A stretch of 15,767 bases of DNA from JBBITW01 sp037440525 (lineage in GTDB: Bacteria; Desulfobacterota; BSN033; UBA1163): assembly GCA_037440525.1 (NCBI GenBank), contig JBBITW010000078.1, forward strand, positions 1-15,767, given 5' to 3'. Below the pieces are notes generated by a model that saw only the letters and a program-made list of their open reading frames with translations, did not search any database and was not told the DNA's origin. The position numbers were made by a program, and so were the translations under genes. Shown here piece after piece: positions 1-7,156 of this stretch; within the stretch, counting starts at the first letter, position 1; each line of letters begins with the position of its first letter.

Positions 1-140
1 TATCTTTTTCCTCTCCGTCGTATCTGAAAGGGTAATGTCTTTTGATAGCGCGGTTTTCTCCCCTCTCGATTCGGAGGAAACGCCTCTCATTGGTCTTAGA
101 GGCTTGATTTATTTCTTACAAAAAATAGCCCATATGTAGA
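1..140. other. Left-edge stretch without a recognisable gene
   Basis: I see no convincing coding sequence here on either strand. The only structure is a short inverted repeat, GCCTCT at 82-87 against AGAGGC at 98-103, followed by the T-rich stretch TTGATTTATTTCTT. It could be a weak terminator for a gene ending to the left of the window, but the stem is only 6 bp, so I do not call it one. Confidence 0.4.
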
Positions 141-412
141 ATAATTGGGGTCAAGTCTTGCAATATTACAAGTAGCTGCTATTATTATTTACCCAATTAT
201 GGCAAGACCATTATGATTAGAATTTCCGGAAGCAGTTTATCACATAACATCAAGGGGAAACGAAAGAGAGGAGATATTCCTTAAGGACTATATACTCTTA
301 AAGTTTGGTAGGGAAAGAAATAGCTGAATATTTTGGTGTGCATTATACTACAATAAGCAGAGTTATTAAGAGGATAGAGGCTAAGCAAGAAAAGTGATAT
401 TGCAAGACCTGA
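141..412 (+). mobile_element. Degraded IS200/REP-associated element
   Basis: A remnant of an IS200-like or REP-associated tyrosine transposase element. The arms TCAAGTCTTGCAATAT (151-166) and ATATTGCAAGACCTGA (397-412) are inverted repeats matching at 15 of 16 positions, and they flank the broken transposase gene. A second pair, ATAATTGGG (141-149) and CCCAATTAT (192-200), gives a hairpin at the left end, and 157-172 is itself nearly palindromic. Hairpin ends are what Y1 transposases recognise in IS200/IS605 and REP systems. The outer limits are my estimate from these repeats; no target duplication is evident, as expected for this class. Confidence 0.7.
199..397 (+). pseudogene. Broken Y1 (IS200-like/REP-associated) transposase
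   Basis: The start reads MARPL, a stop, then LEFPEAVYHITSRGNER, the usual N-terminus of the Y1_Tnp/REP-associated transposase family (consensus near MARPLRIEFPGALYHVTSRGN). After about 15 more codons the frame shifts and continues as GKEIAEYFGVHYTTISRVIK, the helix-turn-helix-like C-terminal segment of the same family, ending at TGA 395-397. The middle of a protein normally of 200-300 residues, including the catalytic HUH and tyrosine region, is gone. An in-frame TGA at codon 6, a large internal deletion and a frame change make it non-functional. The start was set at the ATG giving the family N-terminus. Confidence 0.8.
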
Positions 413-425
413 TACCAATTAATAA

Positions 426-521
426 CAACTTGAAAGGGAGATTAAAGATTTAAAACAGCGTGTTTCAGTACTTCAGGAAAGAATTGAAGACTTAGAAAAA
501 CGTATTAAAACCTTTTCTTAA
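426..521 (+). pseudogene. Start-less coiled-coil fragment
   Basis: A 31-codon open stretch with strong heptad character: it begins QLEREIKDLKQR and continues with a second Leu/Ile-spaced repeat ending LEKRIKTFS before TAA. There is no start codon; a TAA lies directly upstream in frame (423-425). It sits just outside the transposase remnant, so it is probably the tail of another gene truncated during insertion or decay. I do not recognise the parent protein. It could also be chance, but the charged/hydrophobic periodicity is unusually regular for non-coding AT-rich DNA. Confidence 0.4.
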
Positions 522-610
522 AAGGTCCTCCAATAACCCCTTAACCATCTCAGGATTGCAAACCTTATAAAGAGTTTTATTAGATATTTCTGCTTGTATG
601 ACGAAAAGTT

Positions 611-640
611 TTGACTTAAGCCCGAGGAAATCATTAAAAT
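611..640 (+). promoter_or_regulatory. Candidate sigma-70 promoter for the amidohydrolase gene
   Basis: TTGACT (611-616) and TAAAAT (635-640) are separated by 18 bp, close to the -35 and -10 consensus. A purine-rich Shine-Dalgarno sequence, GGAGGGA (647-653), follows, 11 nt before the ATG at 665. The predicted transcript start is near 647, giving a very short leader. Confidence 0.55.
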
Positions 641-664
641 TTATATGGAGGGAAAAGCATATTT

Positions 665-2209
665 ATGGCAGATCTTCTGTTGATCAATGGTCGGATAATA
701 ACCCTAAATCCCTCGATTCCTATTGCCAGATGGATTGCAATAAAAGATGGAAAAGTTGAGGGTTTAGGTGCAGATGATTATCCAAAAGACCTGATAGCCG
801 CTTCCGGAGAGGTTATCGATTGCAGGGGAAAGGTTGTTCTGCCCGGTTTCATAGATTCTCATATTCATCTTCATGGCCTTGCTGAGAGTTTTCTCTCCCT
901 AAACCTCGGCCCACGAAACAATGTGCGCTCAATCTCTCATATCCTGGAAAAAATTAAGGCTTTCTCCAATACCTTACCTCCAGGGGCCTGGATCAGGGGA
1001 AGGGGATATAATGAATTCTATTTAGAAGAGAAGAGACATCCAAATAGGTGGGACCTCGATCTTGCTACAGATAGACATCCAGTAAGGTTAACACATCGCT
1101 CTGGAAATGCTCATGTGCTTAATAGTTTGGCCTTAAGGCTTTTAGGTATCTCAAGAGAGACGCCCGATCCAGAAGGTGGATTGATTGACAGGGATACTTC
1201 TGGAGAACCAACAGGATTGCTTTACGGCATGAGGGATTACATTTTTGGGAAGATACCCCCTTTGGATCAAAAGGATATGGAAAGAGGGATAAAACTGGCA
1301 AGTGAAGAATTGTGTGCACATGGTATCACATCTATTCATGATACCTCATCCCATAATAATCTCAACAGATGGAAGATGTTTAAGAGATGGAAGGAAGGTG
1401 GATTCTTAAAACCCAGAATCTCAATGGCCCTCGGAATGGAGGGGTTTAAAGAATATAAGATGGGTCTTTTTATAAATCATTTTGATGAGAGTCAACTCTC
1501 TATAAAGGGAGTGAAGATAATGATCCATGAAACAACAGGAAGGCTAAGCCCTGATAGGGAGCAATTGAATGAGATGGTTTTTCATATCCACCGGTCAGGA
1601 TTTCAAGCCATCCTCCATGCCATTGAAGGAGAGCCCATCCTTTCTGCATGCGATGCAGTTTTATTTGCAATAAAAAACTTTCCAAGACCTGATCCAAGGC
1701 ATCGTATAGAACATTGTTCTGTCTGTGATAATGCTCTGGCAAAACGTATTGCATCAGCTGGAATTATAGTTGTGACCCAGCCATCCTTTCTCTATTACAA
1801 TGGAGATCGCTATATAGAGACTGTTCCGAGAGAAAAATTTTTTAATCTATATCCTCTGGCAACTCTTAAAATGAGCGGTGTAAGGGTTGCCGGGAGTTCT
1901 GATTCCCCAATTTCCCCACTCAATCCTATAATAGGAATCTATAGTGCCATTTCTCGAAGGTCTGAAACCGGGGCCCGGATTTTACCTGAGGAAGGAATCT
2001 CTCCCCGAGAAGCAATAAAGATGTATACAGAATATGGTGCATTGGCAACATTTGATGAGAAGGTGAAGGGAACTATTTCTCCCGGGAAATTTGCAGACCT
2101 TGTGGTCTTAAGCGAAGATCCAACAGAGCTTCCACCTGAAGAGCTTAAAGAGATAAAAGTAGAGATGACCATCATCAATGGAGAGATTGTATGGAATAAG
2201 ATGGATTAA
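665..2209 (+). CDS. YtcJ-like amidohydrolase (amidohydrolase family 3)
   Basis: A 514-residue cytoplasmic metal-dependent hydrolase of the YtcJ/NfdA group, which cleaves amide or related C-N bonds; the substrate cannot be named. The N-terminal beta-sandwich is followed by GFIDSHIHLHG with the metal-binding HxH pair (His66, His68). The family pieces follow in order: SGNAHVLNSLAL (146-157), PDPEGGLIDRD (168-178), VKIMIHE with the probable carboxylated Lys284, LHAIEG (His318), HRIEHCSV (His350) and SSDSPISP with the metal Asp413. A C-terminal sandwich, GTISPGKFADLVVL, closes the fold. Length and motif order are complete, and no signal peptide is seen. The ATG has a Shine-Dalgarno sequence (647-653). 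It is monocistronic and converges on the acyl-CoA operon, with stop codons overlapping at 2206-2209, so a shared pathway is only suggested. Confidence 0.88.
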   Translation: MADLLLINGRIITLNPSIPIARWIAIKDGKVEGLGADDYPKDLIAASGEVIDCRGKVVLPGFIDSHIHLHGLAESFLSLNLGPRNNVRSISHILEKIKAFSNTLPPGAWIRGRGYNEFYLEEKRHPNRWDLDLATDRHPVRLTHRSGNAHVLNSLALRLLGISRETPDPEGGLIDRDTSGEPTGLLYGMRDYIFGKIPPLDQKDMERGIKLASEELCAHGITSIHDTSSHNNLNRWKMFKRWKEGGFLKPRISMALGMEGFKEYKMGLFINHFDESQLSIKGVKIMIHETTGRLSPDREQLNEMVFHIHRSGFQAILHAIEGEPILSACDAVLFAIKNFPRPDPRHRIEHCSVCDNALAKRIASAGIIVVTQPSFLYYNGDRYIETVPREKFFNLYPLATLKMSGVRVAGSSDSPISPLNPIIGIYSAISRRSETGARILPEEGISPREAIKMYTEYGALATFDEKVKGTISPGKFADLVVLSEDPTELPPEELKEIKVEMTIINGEIVWNKMD

Positions 2210-3393
2210 TTGATAATTCCTCTTTCGATATAAGAGGATAATTCACTTGCACTCATACCAAGTAGTTCCATAAAGACATATCGATTATCTTCACCGAGGA
2301 GGGGGGCAGGCTTCAATGATGATCTCCGGGTTTCCCTAAATCTTATTGGGGATGTATCTGAAATGGTCTTACCCAATATGGGATGTTCTAACTGCACAAA
2401 ATAATCCCTTGCCCTGAGATGGGGGTCTTTGGCAATGTCGTGTGCATTCTGAACAATACCCGAAGAGATACCAGCCTTTTGAAGCATATCCACAATCTCC
2501 TCAGGAGAATAATTTAGTGTCCATTCTTCAATCAATCTATCAAGCTCCTCTTCATTCTCTTTCCTTCTCGATAAATTTGAGAACCTATCCTCAAATGTCC
2601 AATCAGGATTGCCCATTATACTGCATAAGGTTTTCCATTCCTTTTCATCAAATACTGCAATTACACACCATCTATCCTCTCCCTTACATTTATAACAACC
2701 ATAGGGCGAAGCGGGGATATAGGATGAATGATTTCCCTCTGGCAAAATATCCCTTTTATTTTCTAAAACATCTAAGAGGGCTACACCCATGAGTGAGCAT
2801 ATTGCCTCATATTCTGAAAGATCAATATATAAACCTTTCCCTATTTGAGATCGATACTCAAGGGAGGCAAGGGCTATGAATGCCCCGTAGAGACCGGAAA
2901 CCAGATCTGAATAGGAATAACCTATACCAAGAGGAGAATCCTTACGAAAAGAGGTGAGATAGGTCATTCCTGAAAGCGCCTGAAGCGTAGACCCAAATGC
3001 TGAAAAGTCTTTCCACGGGCCTTCTTGACCGAATCCTGACATACTTATCATAATAAGATTGGGGTTTATCTCACTCAATCTTTCATAATCTAAATCCCAG
3101 TTCATAATCACTCGAGGAGAGAAATTTTCAATAAGGATATCACTTATTCTTACAAGCTTTGAAAATATTTCCCTTGCTTCGGGTTGCCCCATATTGAGTG
3201 TGATGCTATGTTTATTGCGATTCCAGTAATTGAAATACCCCGTTAGGTTATATTCAGGCCCTCTTATTACCTTCTTTGATTGTATCTTTATTACCTCAGC
3301 CCCAAAATCAGCAAGAATTCTTGTAGCATATGGGCCAGCCAGAATCCATGTAAAATCCAATACCCTTATTCCATTTAATATTCCATGAACCAT
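2206..3393 (-). CDS. Family III CoA-transferase with catalytic Asp (CaiB/BaiF type)
   Basis: A family III CoA-transferase, moving CoA between acyl-CoA and free carboxylate through an aspartyl-CoA thioester. The N-terminus has the family signature GIRVLDFTWILAGPYATR and LADFGAEVIKIQ. The nucleophile region, YSYSDLVSGLYGAFIALAS, places the expected aspartate at residue 163 (Asp169 in formyl-CoA transferase), followed by IGKGLYIDLSEYEA. The end has the usual PAPLLGEDN motif. I start it at ATG 3393 (395 residues), not TTG 3399, because the AGGA at 3401-3404, overlapping the upstream gene's TAG, lies 7 nt before this ATG but directly against the TTG. It is last in the operon, 8 nt after the first CoA-transferase. 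The pair may form a heteromer, as described for BbsEF and SmtAB; substrates are unknown. Confidence 0.88.
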   Translation of the reverse strand: MVHGILNGIRVLDFTWILAGPYATRILADFGAEVIKIQSKKVIRGPEYNLTGYFNYWNRNKHSITLNMGQPEAREIFSKLVRISDILIENFSPRVIMNWDLDYERLSEINPNLIMISMSGFGQEGPWKDFSAFGSTLQALSGMTYLTSFRKDSPLGIGYSYSDLVSGLYGAFIALASLEYRSQIGKGLYIDLSEYEAICSLMGVALLDVLENKRDILPEGNHSSYIPASPYGCYKCKGEDRWCVIAVFDEKEWKTLCSIMGNPDWTFEDRFSNLSRRKENEEELDRLIEEWTLNYSPEEIVDMLQKAGISSGIVQNAHDIAKDPHLRARDYFVQLEHPILGKTISDTSPIRFRETRRSSLKPAPLLGEDNRYVFMELLGMSASELSSYIERGIIN

Positions 3394-3401
3394 CTTCAAT
3401 C

Positions 3402-4601
3402 CTAAATAACACCCGAGGAGGAAAGCCTTTCTAAATCTTCATCCGTAAGAGACAAATCTTCTATATATACCTTTTTATTGTCTTCACCAATCAGGGGAGC
3501 CCTTTTAAAATATTTAAATGCAAAGGGGCTTAACCTGTAGGGTATTCCGGGATATTTTAAAAGTCTTCCCAACTCAGGATGCTTCACCTCAATAAAAAAA
3601 TTCCGTTCTTTCAGTTGAGGAGAATCCAAAACCTCCTCTAAAGAATAGATCGGTGCCCATGGGTAGCGCATGAGTTGAGCCAGTTGAAAAAGCTCATCGA
3701 CTCTGTGTGTCCTGGTCCATCTCTCCAGAACTTCGAGGATATGACTTAGATTTTTTTCTCTGTATTGCTCATCAAGATATTTTTTGTCTTTTAAATCCCC
3801 TGCCATTCCTTCACTATCCATCCACTCCACAAGAGTCTCCCATTGATGAAATAGACTTATGAGAATGTGACCATCCTTACACGGAAAGATATAAAAAGAG
3901 TTGTTCCAGTGGAGTCTTCCTCTTCTTTTTGGAACGATCTTTTCATAAAAATATTGGATCATTACATGCTCTAAGCTTGAAATGACTGCCTCCTGCAAAG
4001 AAATATCAATATGGTCTCCCTTTCCTGTTTGGGTTCTCTTTCTTATGGCTAATAGGATACCAATTCCAGCAAAGAGGGATGCTGTGTAGTATGACTGTTC
4101 GCCAAAAGGTTTAAGAGGCGGGGATTTCGGAGAGCCAGAGACATTCATTTGACCGCCAAAGGCAGAGGAAACAATGTCACATGATTTATATGATGATCGG
4201 GGCCCAGATTGACCGAAGCCAGTAATCGATACCAATATAATTTTTCGATTTTTTTTGCTCAATACCTCGTATCCGAGGCCAATCCTATTGAGGTATCCAG
4301 GGGGGGATGTTTCCACAACAACATCACTCTTTTCCACCAATCTTAAAAATATATCCCTTCCCTCCTCCATCTCAAGGTTCAGTGTAATTCCAAATTTATT
4401 TATATTATGATAAAAAAAAGATAGGCTTTGCTCCGGGTGAGGAAGGTTTCCCAAAAATGGTCCTATCCTTCGTGAAGAATCTCCACCAGGTCTTTCTATT
4501 TTAATTACATGGGCACCAAGATCAGCGAGAAGCTTCGATGTAAAGCTTCCTTTCTCATCTGCAAGATCCAATACTTTTAGGCCTGATAGCGGTCCTTCCA
4601 T
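3402..4601 (-). CDS. Family III CoA-transferase homologue lacking the catalytic Asp
   Basis: A 399-residue member of the CaiB/BaiF fold. The N-terminus reads LDLADEKGSFTSKLLADLGA and HVIKIERPGGDSSRRIGP, the signature of a subgroup starting L-(E/D)-LA-(D/E)-E-x-G. GFGQSGP (128-134), TGKGDHIDISLQEA (starting at 193) and RAPLIGEDN near the end are conserved. Aligned back from GKG, the position that holds Asp in the neighbouring transferase is Tyr171, in EQSYYTASLFAG. It therefore probably cannot form the aspartyl intermediate and may be a structural or CoA-binding partner of the 2206-3393 product. From memory, relatives with this N-terminus also often lack the Asp. The ATG at 4601 lies inside the upstream gene (25-nt overlap, coupled translation); its own ribosome site is weak (AAGAGAA). 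Confidence 0.85.
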   Translation of the reverse strand: MEGPLSGLKVLDLADEKGSFTSKLLADLGAHVIKIERPGGDSSRRIGPFLGNLPHPEQSLSFFYHNINKFGITLNLEMEEGRDIFLRLVEKSDVVVETSPPGYLNRIGLGYEVLSKKNRKIILVSITGFGQSGPRSSYKSCDIVSSAFGGQMNVSGSPKSPPLKPFGEQSYYTASLFAGIGILLAIRKRTQTGKGDHIDISLQEAVISSLEHVMIQYFYEKIVPKRRGRLHWNNSFYIFPCKDGHILISLFHQWETLVEWMDSEGMAGDLKDKKYLDEQYREKNLSHILEVLERWTRTHRVDELFQLAQLMRYPWAPIYSLEEVLDSPQLKERNFFIEVKHPELGRLLKYPGIPYRLSPFAFKYFKRAPLIGEDNKKVYIEDLSLTDEDLERLSSSGVI

Positions 4602-5263
4602 TTCTCTTGCGCCTTTATCTTATCCATTAAGATGGCTTTATTAAGGTGGGCCTTTTCGTATCGGGGATTTAGATTTATAGAAAGATTATAATACATAAGG
4701 GCATTGTCAAATTCACCTTTTAAAAAGGCCTCATTGCCGAGGCTATGGTATATATCAGCAATAAGCTCCTTATCCCCCCATACTGTTTTTGATGGATTAT
4801 CGAGATGTCCTTTATAATCAAATCCATAAGGGAAGATATTTTCAACCTCTATCAATGACCCTTCGATATTGAGAAGTGTCAGAACATGTGGACCAATATC
4901 AAAGGCATATTCGAGGTGGAGGGCCTCTGCTTTTATTCCAATCCTTTTGAGGAGGCAATTATAAAGGAGAGTCAAACCAAGGCAATTCCCAACAGCATCT
5001 ATAGATTCACTGAGCTGGGCATCAATAGTTTCACTTAGTTTATAAGGGCCATTAGATTTATAACGTTGAGGTTTCTTCTCCCAAAGCCATTTGAAGAGGT
5101 TTCTGGCTTTTGAAAGCTGATCGTTAGGAGCTTTGATCTCTCGAAGGAAATCCTGATATAAAAAATCGAGTTTATTTTTATAAGATGAGATTTGCTCCTC
5201 TTCGATAATACCCGAAGCCCTGAGAGCCTCCCTCTCTAAATCGAAAGCCCTCTCTTTGATAAT
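4577..5263 (-). CDS. SirB1-like transglutaminase-fold protein with C-terminal TPR; apparent ATT start
   Basis: The open frame runs from just after TAA 5279-5281 to TAA 4577-4579, but contains no ATG or GTG near its beginning, and its only TTG (4975) cuts just behind the key cysteine motif. The homologous protein clearly begins upstream: RAFDLEREALR, then KARNLFKWLWEKKPQRYKSN and AVGNCLGLTLLYN. Using ATT 5263 (AGGAG at 5268-5272, 4 nt before it) gives 228 residues; ATC 5260, 7 nt from the AGGAG, is the alternative. The transglutaminase-like core has Cys94 in GNCLG and His126 in DIGPHVLTLL, with an acidic residue in LIEVEN. A TPR follows at about 168-221 (SLGNEAFLKGEFDNALMYYN). The family (COG2912) has no settled biochemical role. 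The gene sits 19 nt after the second desulforedoxin gene. Function in this operon is unknown. Confidence 0.72.
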   Translation of the reverse strand: MIKERAFDLEREALRASGIIEEEQISSYKNKLDFLYQDFLREIKAPNDQLSKARNLFKWLWEKKPQRYKSNGPYKLSETIDAQLSESIDAVGNCLGLTLLYNCLLKRIGIKAEALHLEYAFDIGPHVLTLLNIEGSLIEVENIFPYGFDYKGHLDNPSKTVWGDKELIADIYHSLGNEAFLKGEFDNALMYYNLSINLNPRYEKAHLNKAILMDKIKAQEKWKDRYQA

Positions 5264-5282
5264 ATCTCTCCTTTTATCTTAT

Positions 5283-5423
5283 TCAATCTGAGGAGGGAAG
5301 GGGTTTTGGTTCTTGAACCTCCATCTCTTTATCACAACAGAGAGGATTCCCTTCGCCTGCCTTTGTGCAGAGTATCTCTGTCCCGCATACTGAACAACGA
5401 TATCTCTTTCCAAGCTGACTCAT
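5283..5423 (-). CDS. Stand-alone desulforedoxin-type iron protein (second copy)
   Basis: A 46-residue protein, MSQLGKRYRCSVCGTE and onward, with Cys10, Cys13, Cys29 and Cys30. CxxC followed by an adjacent CC pair is exactly the Fe(SCys)4 ligand pattern of Desulfovibrio gigas desulforedoxin and of the N-terminal domain of desulfoferrodoxin. An additional Cys19 is present. The C-terminus, ME-V-QEPKPLPSSD, extends past the metal domain. The ATG at 5423 was chosen because a perfect AGGAGGT lies 8 nt upstream; the same frame stays open to 5537, but that extension overlaps the first copy in another frame and resembles nothing. Probable role: one-electron carrier or redox sensor in the cytoplasm; partner unknown. 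It starts 32 nt after the first copy, clearly a tandem duplication that has diverged. Confidence 0.85.
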   Translation of the reverse strand: MSQLGKRYRCSVCGTEILCTKAGEGNPLCCDKEMEVQEPKPLPSSD

Positions 5424-5455
5424 TGCCTGATACCTCCTGAATTGGCTTTGAAGAT

Positions 5456-5575
5456 CTATTTTTTTAGTTCCATAGGTTGACCACAACAATGGAGTGTGCC
5501 ATTGCCTCCACGGGTAACAATAAATTCTGAACCACATTTTTTACAGACATATCTCTTTCCTACTTGATTTGCCAT
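5456..5575 (-). CDS. Stand-alone desulforedoxin-type iron protein (first copy)
   Basis: A 39-residue protein, MANQVGKRYVCKKCGSEF and onward, with Cys11, Cys14, Cys30 and Cys31 in the CxxC...CC arrangement of desulforedoxin, and a close match to the next gene (shared GKRY, CG-E, G-G, CC and ME). In desulforedoxin two such chains dimerise, each binding one rubredoxin-like iron; whether these two products pair with each other is an open possibility. An AGGAGGT (5586-5592) stands 10 nt before the ATG. An in-frame ATG at 5596 would add seven residues but has no ribosome site. It lies 24 nt downstream of the acyl-CoA synthetase stop, so it is co-transcribed. It is short enough to be missed by standard gene callers. 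Confidence 0.85.
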   Translation of the reverse strand: MANQVGKRYVCKKCGSEFIVTRGGNGTLHCCGQPMELKK

Positions 5576-5599
5576 TGCAGTTTCGACCTCCTTCATAAA

Positions 5600-7156
5600 T
5601 TAAGGTTTTCCATATTCCTCACGGAGTTTCTTTCGCAGAACCTTTCCCATAGGATTACGGGGTAATGAATCTATAAATATTACAGATCTTGGACGTTTAA
5701 ATCCGGCCAATTTTGAGCGGCAATATTCTATAATCTCCTCTTGGGAAGAAGTCTCTCCATGTTTCAATACAACAATCGCCCTGGGTTCTTGTCCCCATTC
5801 AGGATCAGGGACTCCAATCACTGCTGCCTCCTCAACCTTGGGATTTGAATGAAGCACATTTTCAACCTCTTCAGGTGAGATATTCTCTCCTCCCCGGATG
5901 ATCATGTCATCTCCCCTTCCAGCTAAATATATATAGCCCTCCTCATCCATCCAGCCCATGTCTCCTGTTCGAAGCCATCCGTCAGGAGTTACCACCTGCT
6001 GGGTCTTCTCCTCATCACGCCAATAGCCTGTCATTATTCTTGGACCTCTTGCCAGTATCTCACCAACCTGCAAAGGTGGCAATGGATTCCCCTCCTCGTC
6101 TACAATCTTTATTTCAACGTCTGGCAGTGGCTTTCCGATAGAAGATGTAAGCCTCTTTAACTTCTTTTCCCTCTCCTCCTCTGTTCCTTCAATAACATGA
6201 TCCTCCGGACCAAGGGCTGTTATTGTTGATGCAGTCTCTGTCTGTCCAAAGGCATTAATGAACTTAACCCATGGCATCATCTTTATTGCTTTACTTATCA
6301 CCTCAAAGGGCATGGGAGCTGCACCATATGTAATTACCTTTAGATTGGATAAATCATATTTAGCAAAATCAGGATCATCTATTACCCTTTTGAGCATGGT
6401 TGGAACCAACATTGCCCTTGTCGCCCTTTCCTTTTCAATCGTCTCAAGCCACTGCTTAACTTCAAACTGCCTCATCATGACTAAAGTCCTTCCACCATAT
6501 ATGGCAGAAAGCATTGCCTGCATCCCTGCTACATGGTATAGAGGGACAGTAAGCAGATTTCTCTCCTCAATATCAGGATTTGCAGGCTCAACATTATCAA
6601 GCACATAAGTGACAAAGGCATTATGTCTCAACGGGACACCCTTTGGCCTTCCTGTAGTTCCTGCAGTATACATAAGAATTGTAATATCTTCGTCCCCAAT
6701 TTCACAAACTATCTCATCAGAAGAAGATGAGTTTATCAAATCCTCATAATAAGTTCTATTCCCATCTTTTTCCAACAAGATACAATCTTTTACTGTGGGA
6801 ATCTGGGATGATATCTCCTCAATCATCTTTAAATACCTTCCACCCACGAAAAGGACCTTGGCCTCTGAATTGGAGATCATATAGCTTAACTCATCGCTCT
6901 TTGCTCTGAAATTTAATGGTACAAAGATGGCACCAATCTTTGCAGAGGCATAATAGGTTTCGAGGTACTGGTTACAATTGACCTCAAGCATCCCCACTCT
7001 GTCTCCCTTTTCTATACCAAATTTTTTGAGAGCATTTGCCAATTGGTTGACCCTTTCATTGACCTGAGAGTAGGTCCATCTCTTTCCTTCAAAAACGATG
7101 CAGTCTCTATCAGGGCAGATAGCATTGGCTATGGTTAGGAAATCTGTTGTATTCAT
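5600..7156 (-). CDS. AMP-forming acyl-CoA synthetase
   Basis: A 518-residue adenylate-forming ligase: carboxylate + ATP gives acyl-AMP, then acyl-CoA, in the cytoplasm. The signature is complete: P-loop MYTAGTTGRPKG (162-173), NAFGQTET (301-308), GWLRTGDMG (393-401), the hinge region GRGDDMIIRGGENISPEEVE (413-432) and the C-terminal PMGKVLRK, whose Lys505 is the catalytic acylation lysine. Length is normal for medium/long-chain or aromatic acid CoA ligases; the acid cannot be read from the sequence. The ATG at 7156 overlaps the TGA of the upstream crotonase by 4 nt (ATGA), with a GGAGGGGGG ribosome site right in front, so translation is coupled. It supplies the CoA thioester for the crotonases encoded just before it, in parallel with the two CoA-transferases at the end of the operon. 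Confidence 0.92.
   Translation of the reverse strand: MNTTDFLTIANAICPDRDCIVFEGKRWTYSQVNERVNQLANALKKFGIEKGDRVGMLEVNCNQYLETYYASAKIGAIFVPLNFRAKSDELSYMISNSEAKVLFVGGRYLKMIEEISSQIPTVKDCILLEKDGNRTYYEDLINSSSSDEIVCEIGDEDITILMYTAGTTGRPKGVPLRHNAFVTYVLDNVEPANPDIEERNLLTVPLYHVAGMQAMLSAIYGGRTLVMMRQFEVKQWLETIEKERATRAMLVPTMLKRVIDDPDFAKYDLSNLKVITYGAAPMPFEVISKAIKMMPWVKFINAFGQTETASTITALGPEDHVIEGTEEEREKKLKRLTSSIGKPLPDVEIKIVDEEGNPLPPLQVGEILARGPRIMTGYWRDEEKTQQVVTPDGWLRTGDMGWMDEEGYIYLAGRGDDMIIRGGENISPEEVENVLHSNPKVEEAAVIGVPDPEWGQEPRAIVVLKHGETSSQEEIIEYCRSKLAGFKRPRSVIFIDSLPRNPMGKVLRKKLREEYGKP

Noticed and set aside
510..526. Hairpin ACCTTTT-CTT-AAAAGGT as an intrinsic terminator
   Set aside because: The stem is AT-rich and no T run follows it; there is also no intact gene to terminate.
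2442..2792. 116-codon plus-strand frame inside the CoA-transferase gene
   Set aside because: Composition matches a shadow frame, with no motif, and the opposite strand is clearly coding.
3394..3399. TTG start for the last CoA-transferase
   Set aside because: The only ribosome site abuts the TTG with no spacer, while ATG 3393 is 7 nt away and gives the typical family N-terminus.
4577..4975. TTG 4975 as the start of the transglutaminase-like gene
   Set aside because: It would begin just after the conserved GNCLG cysteine, while homology continues almost 100 codons upstream in the same frame.
5424..5537. N-terminal extension of the second desulforedoxin gene (start at 5537)
   Set aside because: It overlaps the first desulforedoxin gene in another frame, has no resemblance to the family, and a perfect AGGAGGT stands in front of ATG 5423.
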